NCBI GenBank assembly: GCA_035487295.1
Contig: DATHMH010000034.1
Span: 1 to 64,000, forward strand
DNA from: QIAW01 sp035487295
Lineage (GTDB): Bacteria; Acidobacteriota; Terriglobia; Terriglobales; Acidobacteriaceae
DNA: 64,000 bases
Direction of reading: 5' to 3'
Shown here one piece after another: positions 1-7,851 of the stretch. The notes beneath the pieces are model-generated. The model was not told where the DNA came from and ran no database searches. It was given only the letters and a program-made list of their open reading frames with translations. The stretch's first letter is position 1. The number at the start of each line of letters is the position of its first letter. The translations under genes and the position numbers were made by a program.

Positions 1-275
1 TGGTTCAAGATTTCCGCCAGAGGCGTCAGGACGAAGCCCTGGAAGCGATCGTAAGCCGGCTCAGTCTTGAACCCGGCGTTTCCGCCGTCAGCTGGAACTC
101 CTGGGTCAGGTCCCGGACTCCGAATAGGCAGCCAACGTCTAAATTGGAAAATGGCAAAAGCACACGACCAGGCAGCGCGAAAAGAAGCCAAAAGTTGATG
201 AAGTAGCTTCAACGAGAAGCTGCCCGTACAAGAGATTTGATCGCAGTAATACGCAAAGCACCCAGAAACAAATGA
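1..275 (+). CDS. Possible 3' end of a gene cut by the window edge (MgtC/SapB-like tail?)
   Basis: The third forward frame is open from the left edge to a stop near 275. Its first 30 codons read like a natural protein, with a helical stretch (DEALEAIVSRLSLEPGVSAV) that resembles the C-terminal ACT-like domain of MgtC/SapB-family membrane proteins. After about residue 32 the composition becomes Arg/Ser/Lys-rich and unlike that family, so the true stop may have been lost or shifted. No start is visible because the gene would begin outside the window. The family assignment is weak; the frame could also be chance. Confidence 0.3.
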
Positions 276-504
276 TCGCGAGGGTAGGACAAGCCTCTGG
301 GGCCTCTGCGCACACCCCGGTGCGGAACTCAGCGCCGCGGAGCCGCGCCGGAACAGAGAATCCCTGAGAATTCCTATTTCGATATCAACGCCGGCGGCAG
401 TGTGATGTGCTGTCATGTCAGTACGGGGCTGCTTTCGATACCGCCTGAACGGGTCAAGTAGCGAGCCGCTGCACTTACGGCCTCACGCCCACCCCTCTCT
501 TCAA

Positions 505-768
505 TCACACGACAAGTGCAGCAAATTTAATTTTCTTAAGTTCTTCAGGAGTGAGCTCTTTAAAGCCAACCTTCACTTGTCCTTCTGGTGGTGGAGGCGC
601 AGAACAATGCTTACAATTGCGTAGAGGTTGTGTCTGGATTCGTCTAGCGACAGCGTTAAAGTGGGCTGGGTCTTCCTTTTCAACTTGAGCAACGAACGTC
701 TCAAGGCTCCGTTTATTACAAGCAGAGCAGGTATACCAGACATCAACGTTGAACCATTTCCCGGACAT
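505..768 (-). CDS. Small zinc-ribbon-like hypothetical protein
   Basis: The frame encodes 87 residues from ATG at 768, or 93 from a GTG at 786. It carries two CxxC pairs (C20/C23 and C58/C61 in the longer numbering) about 35 residues apart, as expected for a zinc-ribbon or rubredoxin-like knuckle. Between them is an amphipathic charged segment, and a Pro run follows the second pair. No signal peptide or membrane segment is seen, so it is probably cytoplasmic. There is no clear ribosome-binding site at either start. It is divergent from the small membrane gene at 802. I do not recognise the family; the paired cysteines are the main argument that it is real. Confidence 0.5.
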   Translation of the reverse strand: MSGKWFNVDVWYTCSACNKRSLETFVAQVEKEDPAHFNAVARRIQTQPLRNCKHCSAPPPPEGQVKVGFKELTPEELKKIKFAALVV

Positions 769-801
769 GGAAGCAAATATTAGCACAGCAAGGATACAAA
801 T

Positions 802-927
802 ATGGAAATTGCCCTTTTGCTGTTTATCATCGTGTTTGGATGTGTTGTTATTGGCGTCCTGGTCTGGGCTCTATTCTTGCTCGGCACTTTCCAGACCACC
901 ACTCGACTCCAACTTATTGACCCATAA
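802..927 (+). CDS. 41-residue single-pass membrane peptide
   Basis: This is a short gene of 41 codons, ATG to TAA. AGGA lies seven bases upstream of the ATG (791-794), a good ribosome-binding site. Residues 3-28 form one continuous hydrophobic helix (LLLFIIVFGCVVIGVLVWAL), followed by a short polar tail ending in LQLIDP. This is the pattern of a small inner-membrane peptide, either a regulator or a subunit of a larger complex. Nothing in the sequence identifies a partner. It is divergent from the zinc-ribbon-like gene, with starts 33 bases apart, so the two may share a control region. Too short for homology calls by eye; the ribosome-binding site and hydrophobic helix support it. Confidence 0.55.
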   Translation: MEIALLLFIIVFGCVVIGVLVWALFLLGTFQTTTRLQLIDP

Positions 928-1259
928 CCAGGACGACCAGGGCTGATTGCTGGCGTAACATCGCCATTACACTCATTTGAACTAGGCGAGTTCCCGCGCA
1001 AGACGGAAACGGTCCACAAACGGGCCTCGAGGAAGTTGGGCGGATTGGCGATGGCACGTCGGCTTGTGGGAAGTAATCCCACTTCTCGGTGATCCTCAGA
1101 AACCGGACTACTGAAACCCGTGCCGGAGAAAAACTAGGCTGTATAGCGCGTGCAATGCTCTCTTAAGGCGGGTTTTCCTTAGCCCAGTTGCGGAACTAGC
1201 CCCGGAAAGCGGACTATTCGCTCGTATTCGGAGAAAGGTTGGGTTCGCAGAAGACTGTC
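928..1259. other. Intergenic stretch without a recognised gene
   Basis: About 330 bases with no convincing reading frame; the open frames here have random-looking translations. It forms the 3' flank of tRNA-Ser on the minus strand, but I see no stem followed by a T-run that would end the tRNA transcript. Confidence 0.5.
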
Positions 1260-1352
1260 TGGCGGAGAGGGGGGGATTCGAACCCCCGATACAGCTTTTG
1301 ACCGTATAACGGTTTAGCAAACCGCCGCCTTCAGCCACTCGGCCACCTCTCC
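1260..1352 (-). tRNA. tRNA-Ser(GCT)
   Basis: Reading the minus strand, the 5' acceptor strand GGAGAGG (1346-1352) pairs with CCTCTCC (1264-1270). A D-arm with GCCGAGTGGCTGAAGG follows, then an anticodon loop TTTGCTAAA giving anticodon GCT (codons AGC/AGU). There is a long class II variable arm, and the T-arm is GGGTTCGAATCCCC. A discriminator G and an encoded CCA (1260-1262) end the gene. The long variable arm and G discriminator are standard for bacterial tRNA-Ser. The upstream membrane-protein frame on the same strand runs 22 bases into the 5' end of this gene. Confidence 0.97.
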
Positions 1353-2347
1353 GTGTTTGGGCGGGAACAGACTGAGCTTTCATTATAAACGCGACTGCGG
1401 CTTTGTCGAAAAAGAAGATAGCCCAAGCCGGCGAGGAAGATGGAGCTGGAAATAATCGGCTCCATGCTATGGCGTTTGAAGGCGACTATCAGGGCAAAGA
1501 GTGCAACCGCAAACTGGCCCCCGAAGGCGAACATAAGCAGGCTTCCGAGCGCGATATCGCTTTGCGCCCGCACTCGACGCAATGAAAGCCATGCCAACAC
1601 GCCAAAATACACAACATAGAGAACAATCGGTATCCTGGCAGCGGCCAATACAGTTGGAACCAGGATAACCGCCAGATACATACAAAAGCCTTCGATCGCC
1701 GGCCAGTGCGCTCCCCCAGCCTGGATATTCTCGGCCGATATTTTTCCCAGCGCGGCATAGCGTAGAGCGAGTAGATATAACAGCGACGAGATCAGCGCCA
1801 GCACAAGATACTGCCCAGGCGTTCCCGCAATTCCCGTTCCGCGATCGCCTTTACCGAAAAACGCAAGTGCGCTGATCAATAAGGTGATGGCAGCCAGCAC
1901 TGCTAGGACTTTTCGATTCAGCCATGGCTCTTCTCTTTCGCCCGGATATAGGCTGTGTACGATGATGATTGGAAACATGAAAGCGAAGAACGCATGCCAT
2001 GTGCTGATGGCCATGGCCCAACCCGTCTCCATCCCGCCGTACAAACCGTATCCGTCGAAAATGTTGATGGGCACGTCGTGCACACGAAGAAAGGTCTTGG
2101 CGATGATGCCTTCGTTATAGATGCCGTAGATCAGCCCCAGCAACACAAGTCCCACCACTCCCGCCTTCATTCTGAATGCCAACTCGCGCAGCACCAGCAC
2201 AGCAAAGCCGTAGCCAATGGTCATCATGGCCAGCAGGATCCGCGGCCGCAGCATGGTAGTAATGTTCACGTTCGTCGTGAGTACTTCCGTCAAGAAAGGC
2301 GTAATCAGCATCAGTGTGATTACAGGTTTGATGTGCCTTATGCGCAT
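1331..2347 (-). CDS. Polytopic membrane protein of unknown function, 3' end overlapping tRNA-Ser
   Basis: About 338 residues with roughly nine or ten hydrophobic helices separated by short loops, so it is an integral inner-membrane protein. I do not recognise a family. Conserved-looking polar positions include a GIYNEG loop after helix 3 and a GMETGW loop. ATG at 2347 is preferred over TTG at 2356; neither has a strong ribosome-binding site. The start is 12 bases after the stop of the M1 peptidase, so the two are probably co-transcribed. The last seven codons and the TGA stop are read from the 5' half of tRNA-Ser (its D-arm supplies the TGA). The post-membrane tail of about 25 residues is therefore partly dictated by tRNA sequence. 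Confidence 0.75.
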   Translation of the reverse strand: MRIRHIKPVITLMLITPFLTEVLTTNVNITTMLRPRILLAMMTIGYGFAVLVLRELAFRMKAGVVGLVLLGLIYGIYNEGIIAKTFLRVHDVPINIFDGYGLYGGMETGWAMAISTWHAFFAFMFPIIIVHSLYPGEREEPWLNRKVLAVLAAITLLISALAFFGKGDRGTGIAGTPGQYLVLALISSLLYLLALRYAALGKISAENIQAGGAHWPAIEGFCMYLAVILVPTVLAAARIPIVLYVVYFGVLAWLSLRRVRAQSDIALGSLLMFAFGGQFAVALFALIVAFKRHSMEPIISSSIFLAGLGYLLFRQSRSRVYNESSVCSRPNTERWPSG

Positions 2348-2359
2348 TGCAGCCAAAGC

Positions 2360-4882
2360 CTATGGACGCCGCAGTACTGTCTGGTAAGGATCAACCAAAA
2401 TGTGGGTCACGCCTTCAGGGGCGGTGAGGCGAAAATCTGTTTCCTTGCCATCGGCAAAGACGCGCCCCAAAAAAACCGGCTGCCGGTTCGGCGTAGTGAA
2501 GGCGCCGTAGATGGGCACCGAGGTGACAAAATCTTCAGGAATCTCGCTCTGCATTAATTTTCCGGTCATGATCGCCCCACCCTTGGGTTTGCGCGTCACC
2601 CGGATTTCGGCAGCTTCTAATTTGGGAATAGCGGTGCCGTTGACCCAGTTCGAAAAAAACCAGTCGAGTGATTTTTTATTTTCGTAGGAGAGGCTGTCGG
2701 GCATCACCTTTTCGAATGCACGCTGTAATTCTTCGGTGGAAAGCCGCGAGCCTGCGTGTTCCTGCTGAAGATTGCGCAGCACCTGGAAAAAGAGTTCATC
2801 ACCCCCGGCTGGCGCTGCCGCGCCTGCTTTAATGCGTCCGGGCTCGCGCAACATCATGCGCAGCATATGCATGAGCCATGTGCCGCGTCCGTAAAGCACC
2901 TTGTCGTAGCCCTCGGGAAACTTCGAGGATGCCAGCCGAACGCCCAGGGTCACCGCTCCCGCGTCTTTATATTCCAGCCCGCTTTTATTTTTTTCCAGCA
3001 GTACACGGCGGTAGGTGTCCATCACAGTTTTGACTTTTTCCGGGCTCTCGGTTTCCAACTCCATTAAGGCAAGGTAATTAGCCAGGGCTTCCATCATCCA
3101 TTCATCGCGGTAGCTTGCCCAGAGCACATTGTCGCCCCACCATTGATGCACCAGTTCATGCGCGGGCATCAGCTTGTCATACAGAATGCGGTCAAATTCG
3201 CTGGTGCGCATTTGGGCCTGGTCCGAGACGGAGGGATCTATAAATGCATAGGTGGAGAGATAAACCAATCCTGGCCAGCCCTGGCTTGAAGGGCCCGGGA
3301 TCTGCGTAAGCGCGACCGAAGGAAAGGGGAACGGACCGATGCGGCTGGACATGAAATTAATGGTCTCTGCCGCGCGCTGGGTCAGGGGTTTGACCTGTTG
3401 AGCAGGAATCAATAGTGAGGTTGCCGGAACCGATTCCATCACGACTCGTCCGGTGCGCGGATTCACGTGCGCCACCTGCCGTTCCGTAGTCAGCGCATGT
3501 TGTAAGGGGTTTTCTACGCCTTGCGCGGCATAGGTTTCCACCAGGGTCTCGCCCGCATGCGCGGAGCTGCTCACATATTCGCCCAGATTGAAACCGGCGA
3601 GCGGAACCGGCCGGTCCGAAATCCAGTGAGAAACCTGCTCGCTGCCAACACTGGTCTGCGAGATGCGATGTCCGCTGGCCACCAGCGTCCATGCGGAAGG
3701 ATAACGAAACTCCATATCGAAGGTGGCCATGTCCGGTCCCTGATTGGGATACCAGGTGCCGCGCGCGCCCACGTACATCAGGCCGCCGCCGGCTTCAGAA
3801 AGGACCGACCCACTATAGTCAAACTTGAGTTCAGCTTGCTCGCCCGCGTGCAAAGCCCGGGGCAGCAGCACTACAAAGATGTCGTTCCCGCGGCGGGCAA
3901 GCTGCGAGCCTGCCATCGCTTCATTTTGGATAAATTCAGCCGGGCTCCCGTTCAGAGCCACCGACTTGAGCTGCAGGAACCTGGAAAGTTCAAAGGCCAG
4001 CGCACGCACCCCCTCGCGCCTCGCGCGCAATTGCAAAATAGTTTCGCTCTCGAGCTCATGCGAAGGCAAAACATGCGTGCTGATCTTGTAGTGGGAAATA
4101 TCAAAGAATCCCGGCTTCTCTTCTGCGTGCATGCTTTCGGCGTTCTGACGGGCAGAGCGCATGGGAAAAGCGGTCCACAGGTCGTAATAACGGGTTCCGT
4201 TTTCCGACTCGCTGACTTGGGCCACATAAATCTGGTCGGGAAAGTTCGTAGCCAGGTTTACGTCAAATGTTCCCAGCTTCAGGCCCCCGATGCGCGCATG
4301 AAAAATCCTTGTGCCTTCCGGGTTGGTAAAAGCCATGAGCAAGCGCAGAGCGTCGGCATCGGCCATGCTTTGCGCCAGCGAATCCCATCGGCCAACGAAA
4401 GCCTGCGCTTCTTCCGCCGGGGTAGGACGCAAGCTGCCACGCAGTTCATCATAGGTCGCGTCATTGAAGCGAAAATACGCCGTGGCAAATTTTTCTTCCA
4501 GCACGGCAAGATGGGTAAACAGCGCCAGCGAGGCGCGCTCGGTCTGGTTCGCCGGCACCAGCAGCATTTCACCCTCGCCCTCGAAAAATGCGCCGGTCAC
4601 GCGTCCATCCACCGCCTGCGTAAAAGCAATGGTTCCTTCCGTGAGGGATAGGTGAATGTCTTCGCGGTCCAGGTCGGCATCACGGACGTGAAAGACTTTT
4701 TGTCCATCCAGGCCAACGCCGCGCAGCTGGTGATAGAGCGTCAGCGCGGGCGTGGCATCGGGGGTAGGCGGCGCGGCTGCTCCCTGCATTTGCGGGGCGC
4801 TCCATCCGGGCACCGCGGCAATAATAATGATAAGCGACAGGGCGCAACGGGCGAATTTTCCGGTAGTGCTGACTCTGGTCAT
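2360..4882 (-). CDS. Secreted M1-family (gluzincin) metallopeptidase
   Basis: 840 residues with an N-terminal signal peptide (hydrophobic LSLIIIIAAVPGWSA, cleavage near residue 29), so it is exported. The long N-terminal half is beta-rich, as in M1 peptidases. The catalytic motif HELVHQWW is at residues 575-582 (H575, E576, H579), and the third zinc ligand is E598 in MMEALANY after exactly 18 residues, the M1 signature. The exopeptidase GAMEN loop, which binds the substrate amino terminus in true aminopeptidases, is not present. The equivalent stretch about 40 residues before the zinc site reads QGWPGLVYL. A general zinc peptidase is certain in fold; aminopeptidase activity is less sure. It precedes a membrane-protein gene by 12 bases and is divergent from the TPR-gluzincin gene. 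Confidence 0.9.
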   Translation of the reverse strand: MTRVSTTGKFARCALSLIIIIAAVPGWSAPQMQGAAAPPTPDATPALTLYHQLRGVGLDGQKVFHVRDADLDREDIHLSLTEGTIAFTQAVDGRVTGAFFEGEGEMLLVPANQTERASLALFTHLAVLEEKFATAYFRFNDATYDELRGSLRPTPAEEAQAFVGRWDSLAQSMADADALRLLMAFTNPEGTRIFHARIGGLKLGTFDVNLATNFPDQIYVAQVSESENGTRYYDLWTAFPMRSARQNAESMHAEEKPGFFDISHYKISTHVLPSHELESETILQLRARREGVRALAFELSRFLQLKSVALNGSPAEFIQNEAMAGSQLARRGNDIFVVLLPRALHAGEQAELKFDYSGSVLSEAGGGLMYVGARGTWYPNQGPDMATFDMEFRYPSAWTLVASGHRISQTSVGSEQVSHWISDRPVPLAGFNLGEYVSSSAHAGETLVETYAAQGVENPLQHALTTERQVAHVNPRTGRVVMESVPATSLLIPAQQVKPLTQRAAETINFMSSRIGPFPFPSVALTQIPGPSSQGWPGLVYLSTYAFIDPSVSDQAQMRTSEFDRILYDKLMPAHELVHQWWGDNVLWASYRDEWMMEALANYLALMELETESPEKVKTVMDTYRRVLLEKNKSGLEYKDAGAVTLGVRLASSKFPEGYDKVLYGRGTWLMHMLRMMLREPGRIKAGAAAPAGGDELFFQVLRNLQQEHAGSRLSTEELQRAFEKVMPDSLSYENKKSLDWFFSNWVNGTAIPKLEAAEIRVTRKPKGGAIMTGKLMQSEIPEDFVTSVPIYGAFTTPNRQPVFLGRVFADGKETDFRLTAPEGVTHILVDPYQTVLRRP

Positions 4883-4893
4883 GTCCCTTGGTT

Positions 4894-6357
4894 ATGAGCT
4901 TACGGGGGCGTTATTTGCTAAAATTCGCTTGCGTGTTCAACAAATTCATTGTAACTGCCTTTTGCTGCCTGGCGTGTATGTTTGCCTCGGCCGACACTAT
5001 CCATCTGAAGAATGGGCGCACCATCTTTGCCGATAGTGCGCATGAAAGCAATGGCAAGGTGATGTACCAGGTGGGCGACGACAGTTATGCTATCCCTAAA
5101 TCGTCGGTAGACCGTATTGATGGCGGCGGCGTTCCGGCGCGCTCAGGATATAGTTCTGCCAAAAATGACATCGCCATCGCGCCCCCGGTTGAAGACATCA
5201 GCCGCTCCAGCGAAGTTCAGGACAAGCTCTTCAAAGACGGTCACATTGATCCCGTGGCCATCAACCAGATCGAATCCATGGGAAATGTTGAGCTGGTCGC
5301 CGCCGCTCTCTATGTGGCGGGCCGCTTTGAATACAACAATGGCAACCGAGACCTGGCGCTCAGCTACCTGCTGCGTGGGCTGCACTATGCCCCGGAAAAT
5401 CCAGCCATGTTGCATCTCTACGTGGCTACCCTGCTTTCCTTAAATCGCGCCCAGGAGGCCATTCCCTACGCCGAACGCGCCACCCGGCTTGAGCCCAACT
5501 CTGCCGATGCCTGGTACCTGCTGGGAGCGGCTTATTTCAAGACGGACCGCACAGATGAAGCCATCCGCGCCTGGCAGCGTTCTCTGAAGCTGCGTCCGGA
5601 TCCCGTCGTGCAGGCCATGCTAGACAAGGCGTTGCGCGAGAAAAATGCGGAGAGCGATTTTTCCGAAGCTGATAGCGGCCATTTTGCGTTGCATTATGAG
5701 GGCAAACAGACCTCGAACGAGCTGCGCAAAGAGATTCTGGAGACGCTGGAATCCCACTACAACACGCTGGTAGGCGAGCTGGGAGTCGCTCCTCGCCAGA
5801 CCATCTCGGTTTCGCTTTACACCACACAGTCATTTTTTGACGTTACCCAGTCGCCCGGCTGGTCAGGCGCGGTGTATGACGGCAAGTTACGTATTCCCGT
5901 CGATGGCCTGACCGGCGTGACCTCAGAGCTTTCCCGTGTGCTGAAGCACGAACTGACGCACGCCTTTATCAACCAGATTACGCACGGGCGCTGTCCGCAG
6001 TGGCTTAATGAAGGTGTTGCCCAGGCGCTGGAGCCCAAGAGCACTTCTCCCGTTGGCAGGCAGCTCGCGAACGTCTATGCGGACCGCCGCCAGATTCCAC
6101 TCAGCGCCCTCGAAGGCTCGTGGATGGGCTTCTCCAATGGACAAGCCTACATGGCCTACTATGAGGGATTGGCCGGTGTTGAATACATCCGCGATACCTT
6201 CGGTATGAGCGACATCCAGCGCATTCTGCAGCGCCTCGGCGATGGCGCCTCCACCGAAGCCGCACTGCGCAGCACCATCCATAGTGGCTATGCCGACCTG
6301 GAAGACGGCATCACCGATTATCTGAAGAAGACTTACGGAAGCACGAGTGGAAATTAG
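4894..6357 (+). CDS. Secreted TPR protein with a C-terminal gluzincin (peptidase MA-like) domain
   Basis: About 487 residues. A signal peptide (FIVTAFCCLACMFASA) is followed by a short SH3-like stretch (IHLKNGRTIFAD), then TPR repeats over about residues 120-230 with typical motifs (ALSYLLRGLHYAPENP, AWYLLGAAYFKTDRTDEAI). The C-terminal half has HELTHAF at about 352-358 and WLNEG about 20 residues later, the HExxH...E zinc site of the peptidase MA-like group. It probably cuts or binds proteins in the periplasm, with the TPRs choosing partners. The start is uncertain: ATG 4894 has no ribosome-binding site, while GTG 4933 sits just downstream of an extended -10 box and would give an ideal signal peptide. 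The divergent M1 peptidase begins only 11 bases away. Confidence 0.88.
   Translation: MSLRGRYLLKFACVFNKFIVTAFCCLACMFASADTIHLKNGRTIFADSAHESNGKVMYQVGDDSYAIPKSSVDRIDGGGVPARSGYSSAKNDIAIAPPVEDISRSSEVQDKLFKDGHIDPVAINQIESMGNVELVAAALYVAGRFEYNNGNRDLALSYLLRGLHYAPENPAMLHLYVATLLSLNRAQEAIPYAERATRLEPNSADAWYLLGAAYFKTDRTDEAIRAWQRSLKLRPDPVVQAMLDKALREKNAESDFSEADSGHFALHYEGKQTSNELRKEILETLESHYNTLVGELGVAPRQTISVSLYTTQSFFDVTQSPGWSGAVYDGKLRIPVDGLTGVTSELSRVLKHELTHAFINQITHGRCPQWLNEGVAQALEPKSTSPVGRQLANVYADRRQIPLSALEGSWMGFSNGQAYMAYYEGLAGVEYIRDTFGMSDIQRILQRLGDGASTEAALRSTIHSGYADLEDGITDYLKKTYGSTSGN
4916..4933 (+). promoter_or_regulatory. Possible extended -10 promoter and near-leaderless GTG start
   Basis: TGC-TAAAAT (4916-4924) matches an extended -10 element. 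Transcription would then begin about 4931-4933, at the GTG that opens the signal peptide of the TPR-gluzincin. No ribosome-binding site exists for any candidate start. No good -35 box is seen. This is inference from a short motif. Confidence 0.3.
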
Positions 6358-6376
6358 GATTTGATCGGCAGCCTCC

Positions 6377-6730
6377 ATGCCTTTTTTAATGATGTACGAG
6401 CCCGAAGACTTCGGGCCGCTGCAGTGCAAATTGACGGGACCGCTGCCCGGCTTTCGTCCAGATGGATTCTGGCTGGCTGAGCTCTCCCCTCCTTTAAAAA
6501 TGGCGCCCATGCGCCCCACCCACAACAAGGTGCTGCTCTATGAGCGAACTTCTGGCCACTCTATCGCCAACCTCGGTTCTGAAGCATTTTCGGTTTACAT
6601 TTTAGCGATCAAGAATGATCAGGCCCTTGCGCGTAATCACATCGCTGAGCAAGATGTCGAAGTCATTGGCTGGGCCATGTTGAGCAAAACTATGCAGTCT
6701 CTGAAACGTTTGCGGCCCAGAGAGCGATAA
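6377..6730 (+). CDS. Hypothetical protein of 117 residues, uncertain
   Basis: An open frame of 117 codons follows the TPR-gluzincin by 19 bases on the same strand. The middle (SEAFSVYILAIKNDQALARN) and end (EVIGWAMLSKTMQSL) alternate hydrophobic and polar residues like a folded domain, but the first third is Pro/Met-rich and undistinguished. There is no ribosome-binding site and no recognised motif. A GCCCGAA/TTCGGGC inverted repeat lies inside its beginning (about 6402-6418) and could be part of the upstream gene's 3' end instead. It may be a chance frame. Confidence 0.35.
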   Translation: MPFLMMYEPEDFGPLQCKLTGPLPGFRPDGFWLAELSPPLKMAPMRPTHNKVLLYERTSGHSIANLGSEAFSVYILAIKNDQALARNHIAEQDVEVIGWAMLSKTMQSLKRLRPRER

Positions 6731-6940
6731 TCGATGGATCCCTTCACAATGAAAGCGGCAGTGCGGTTTTTTAACGACCTGTGGGTTCCGCTTGTAAACC
6801 ACTGATATTAAAGCTCATTTTCCATGCTACGAAATTTTGGAGATGGTCTTGAAAATCTGAAATCTGCACCAAATTTAGGAATTGCATTTCCCCACAGTTG
6901 TGGTACTTTTTAGTTCTTCCTCCTCGTTCCCCCCGAACGT

Positions 6941-7720
6941 ATGAAATTGCCATTTCGCCAAGCTGTACCGCAGAGGTCTCTGCGCAAGCCGGAGACTAGT
7001 CAAGCTCCCATCTTGCAAACCGCCACTGTTGCCGCTCTTTATCGTGGTGCGCGGGTTGGAGGAGATTTTTTTGACTTTCAATCCATTCAGGGCCGCCTGG
7101 TTTTTTTCTTGCTCGACATTGCCGGAAAGCGCGAAGAGGCCCTCGATATCGCTGCTGGGTTACAGGAGGTCTTCCGCACGGAAGGCACAAAACTCTTCCA
7201 GGGTTCGCCCCTCAACGAAGCCGATGCTCTTAGCGATTTTGCCATCCTGCTGAACCGCACCCTTATACAGCTTGCCAACGGAGTCCGTTATGCGCCTGCA
7301 TTTCTGGGCTGCTATGAAGAGGAGCTAGGCACGCTTTTTTACATTAACGCCGGCCACACTCCTGGCATTCTAAAAGACCACGACGGCGTCACGCTGCTGG
7401 GGGCCAGCGGCCTGCCTTTGGGTCTGTTTTCACATGCCACGCACGACGCCCAGATGTCTGTGCTGGAGCCTTCGGCAGCGCTGCTGGTGGTCAGCAAAGG
7501 GCTGGTGGAAAGCCGGCGTGGCAATCAGGAGTTTGGATTGGAGCGGGTGCGCCAGGGCTTCGAGGCCATGGAATTCAAAAGCGCCGGGGAAGTGTGCTCC
7601 GGCATTCTCGATAGCGTGCAGCAGTTTACCCGGAATACCCCCGGCCAGAATGACATCTCGGCTTTGTCCATCATGCGCTCTGCTGTAGCGCTCGCGGCAG
7701 CTAATGGAAGCCGCGGCTGA
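6941..7720 (+). CDS. SpoIIE/RsbU-type PP2C-like phosphatase domain protein, probably catalytically impaired
   Basis: 259 residues that cover essentially one SpoIIE-type PP2C fold, without an extra sensor or receiver domain. Recognisable blocks in order are GGDFFDF (first metal-binding Asp pair), LLDIAGK, NAGHTPG, GLPLGLF, VVSKGLVESR and QNDISALSI. In active members the fifth block is normally TDGxxE, whose Asp binds a catalytic metal; here it is SKG. The G after DIAGK is replaced by Arg. The family dephosphorylates anti-sigma-factor antagonists in partner-switching systems. With the Asp missing this copy may be a non-catalytic binder or strongly weakened. No kinase or antagonist partner gene lies nearby. 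Confidence 0.82.
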   Translation: MKLPFRQAVPQRSLRKPETSQAPILQTATVAALYRGARVGGDFFDFQSIQGRLVFFLLDIAGKREEALDIAAGLQEVFRTEGTKLFQGSPLNEADALSDFAILLNRTLIQLANGVRYAPAFLGCYEEELGTLFYINAGHTPGILKDHDGVTLLGASGLPLGLFSHATHDAQMSVLEPSAALLVVSKGLVESRRGNQEFGLERVRQGFEAMEFKSAGEVCSGILDSVQQFTRNTPGQNDISALSIMRSAVALAAANGSRG

Positions 7721-7851
7721 CCAGCGAGATATCGCAAAACAGGCTTCTCCAGCCACATTGTCTTGATCGCCTGCAAGTGATAGCATGAGCACAATTCCAG
7801 TGTTATTAAAGTAGGCTTTTGCGCCCTCCCCCAAGCGCGATCTGGTGTTCC

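Noticed and set aside
780..1082. 100-codon minus-strand frame
   Set aside because: Its translation is random-looking and it is antisense to the small membrane gene at 802, which has a ribosome-binding site.
3521..4651. 376-codon open frame on the plus strand
   Set aside because: It is antisense to the M1 peptidase gene; the translation is Arg/His/Gly-rich with no domain, and the minus-strand gene has signal peptide and zinc motifs.
6402..6418. GCCCGAA/TTCGGGC hairpin as terminator of the TPR-gluzincin gene
   Set aside because: There is no T-run after the stem and the loop is only three bases.
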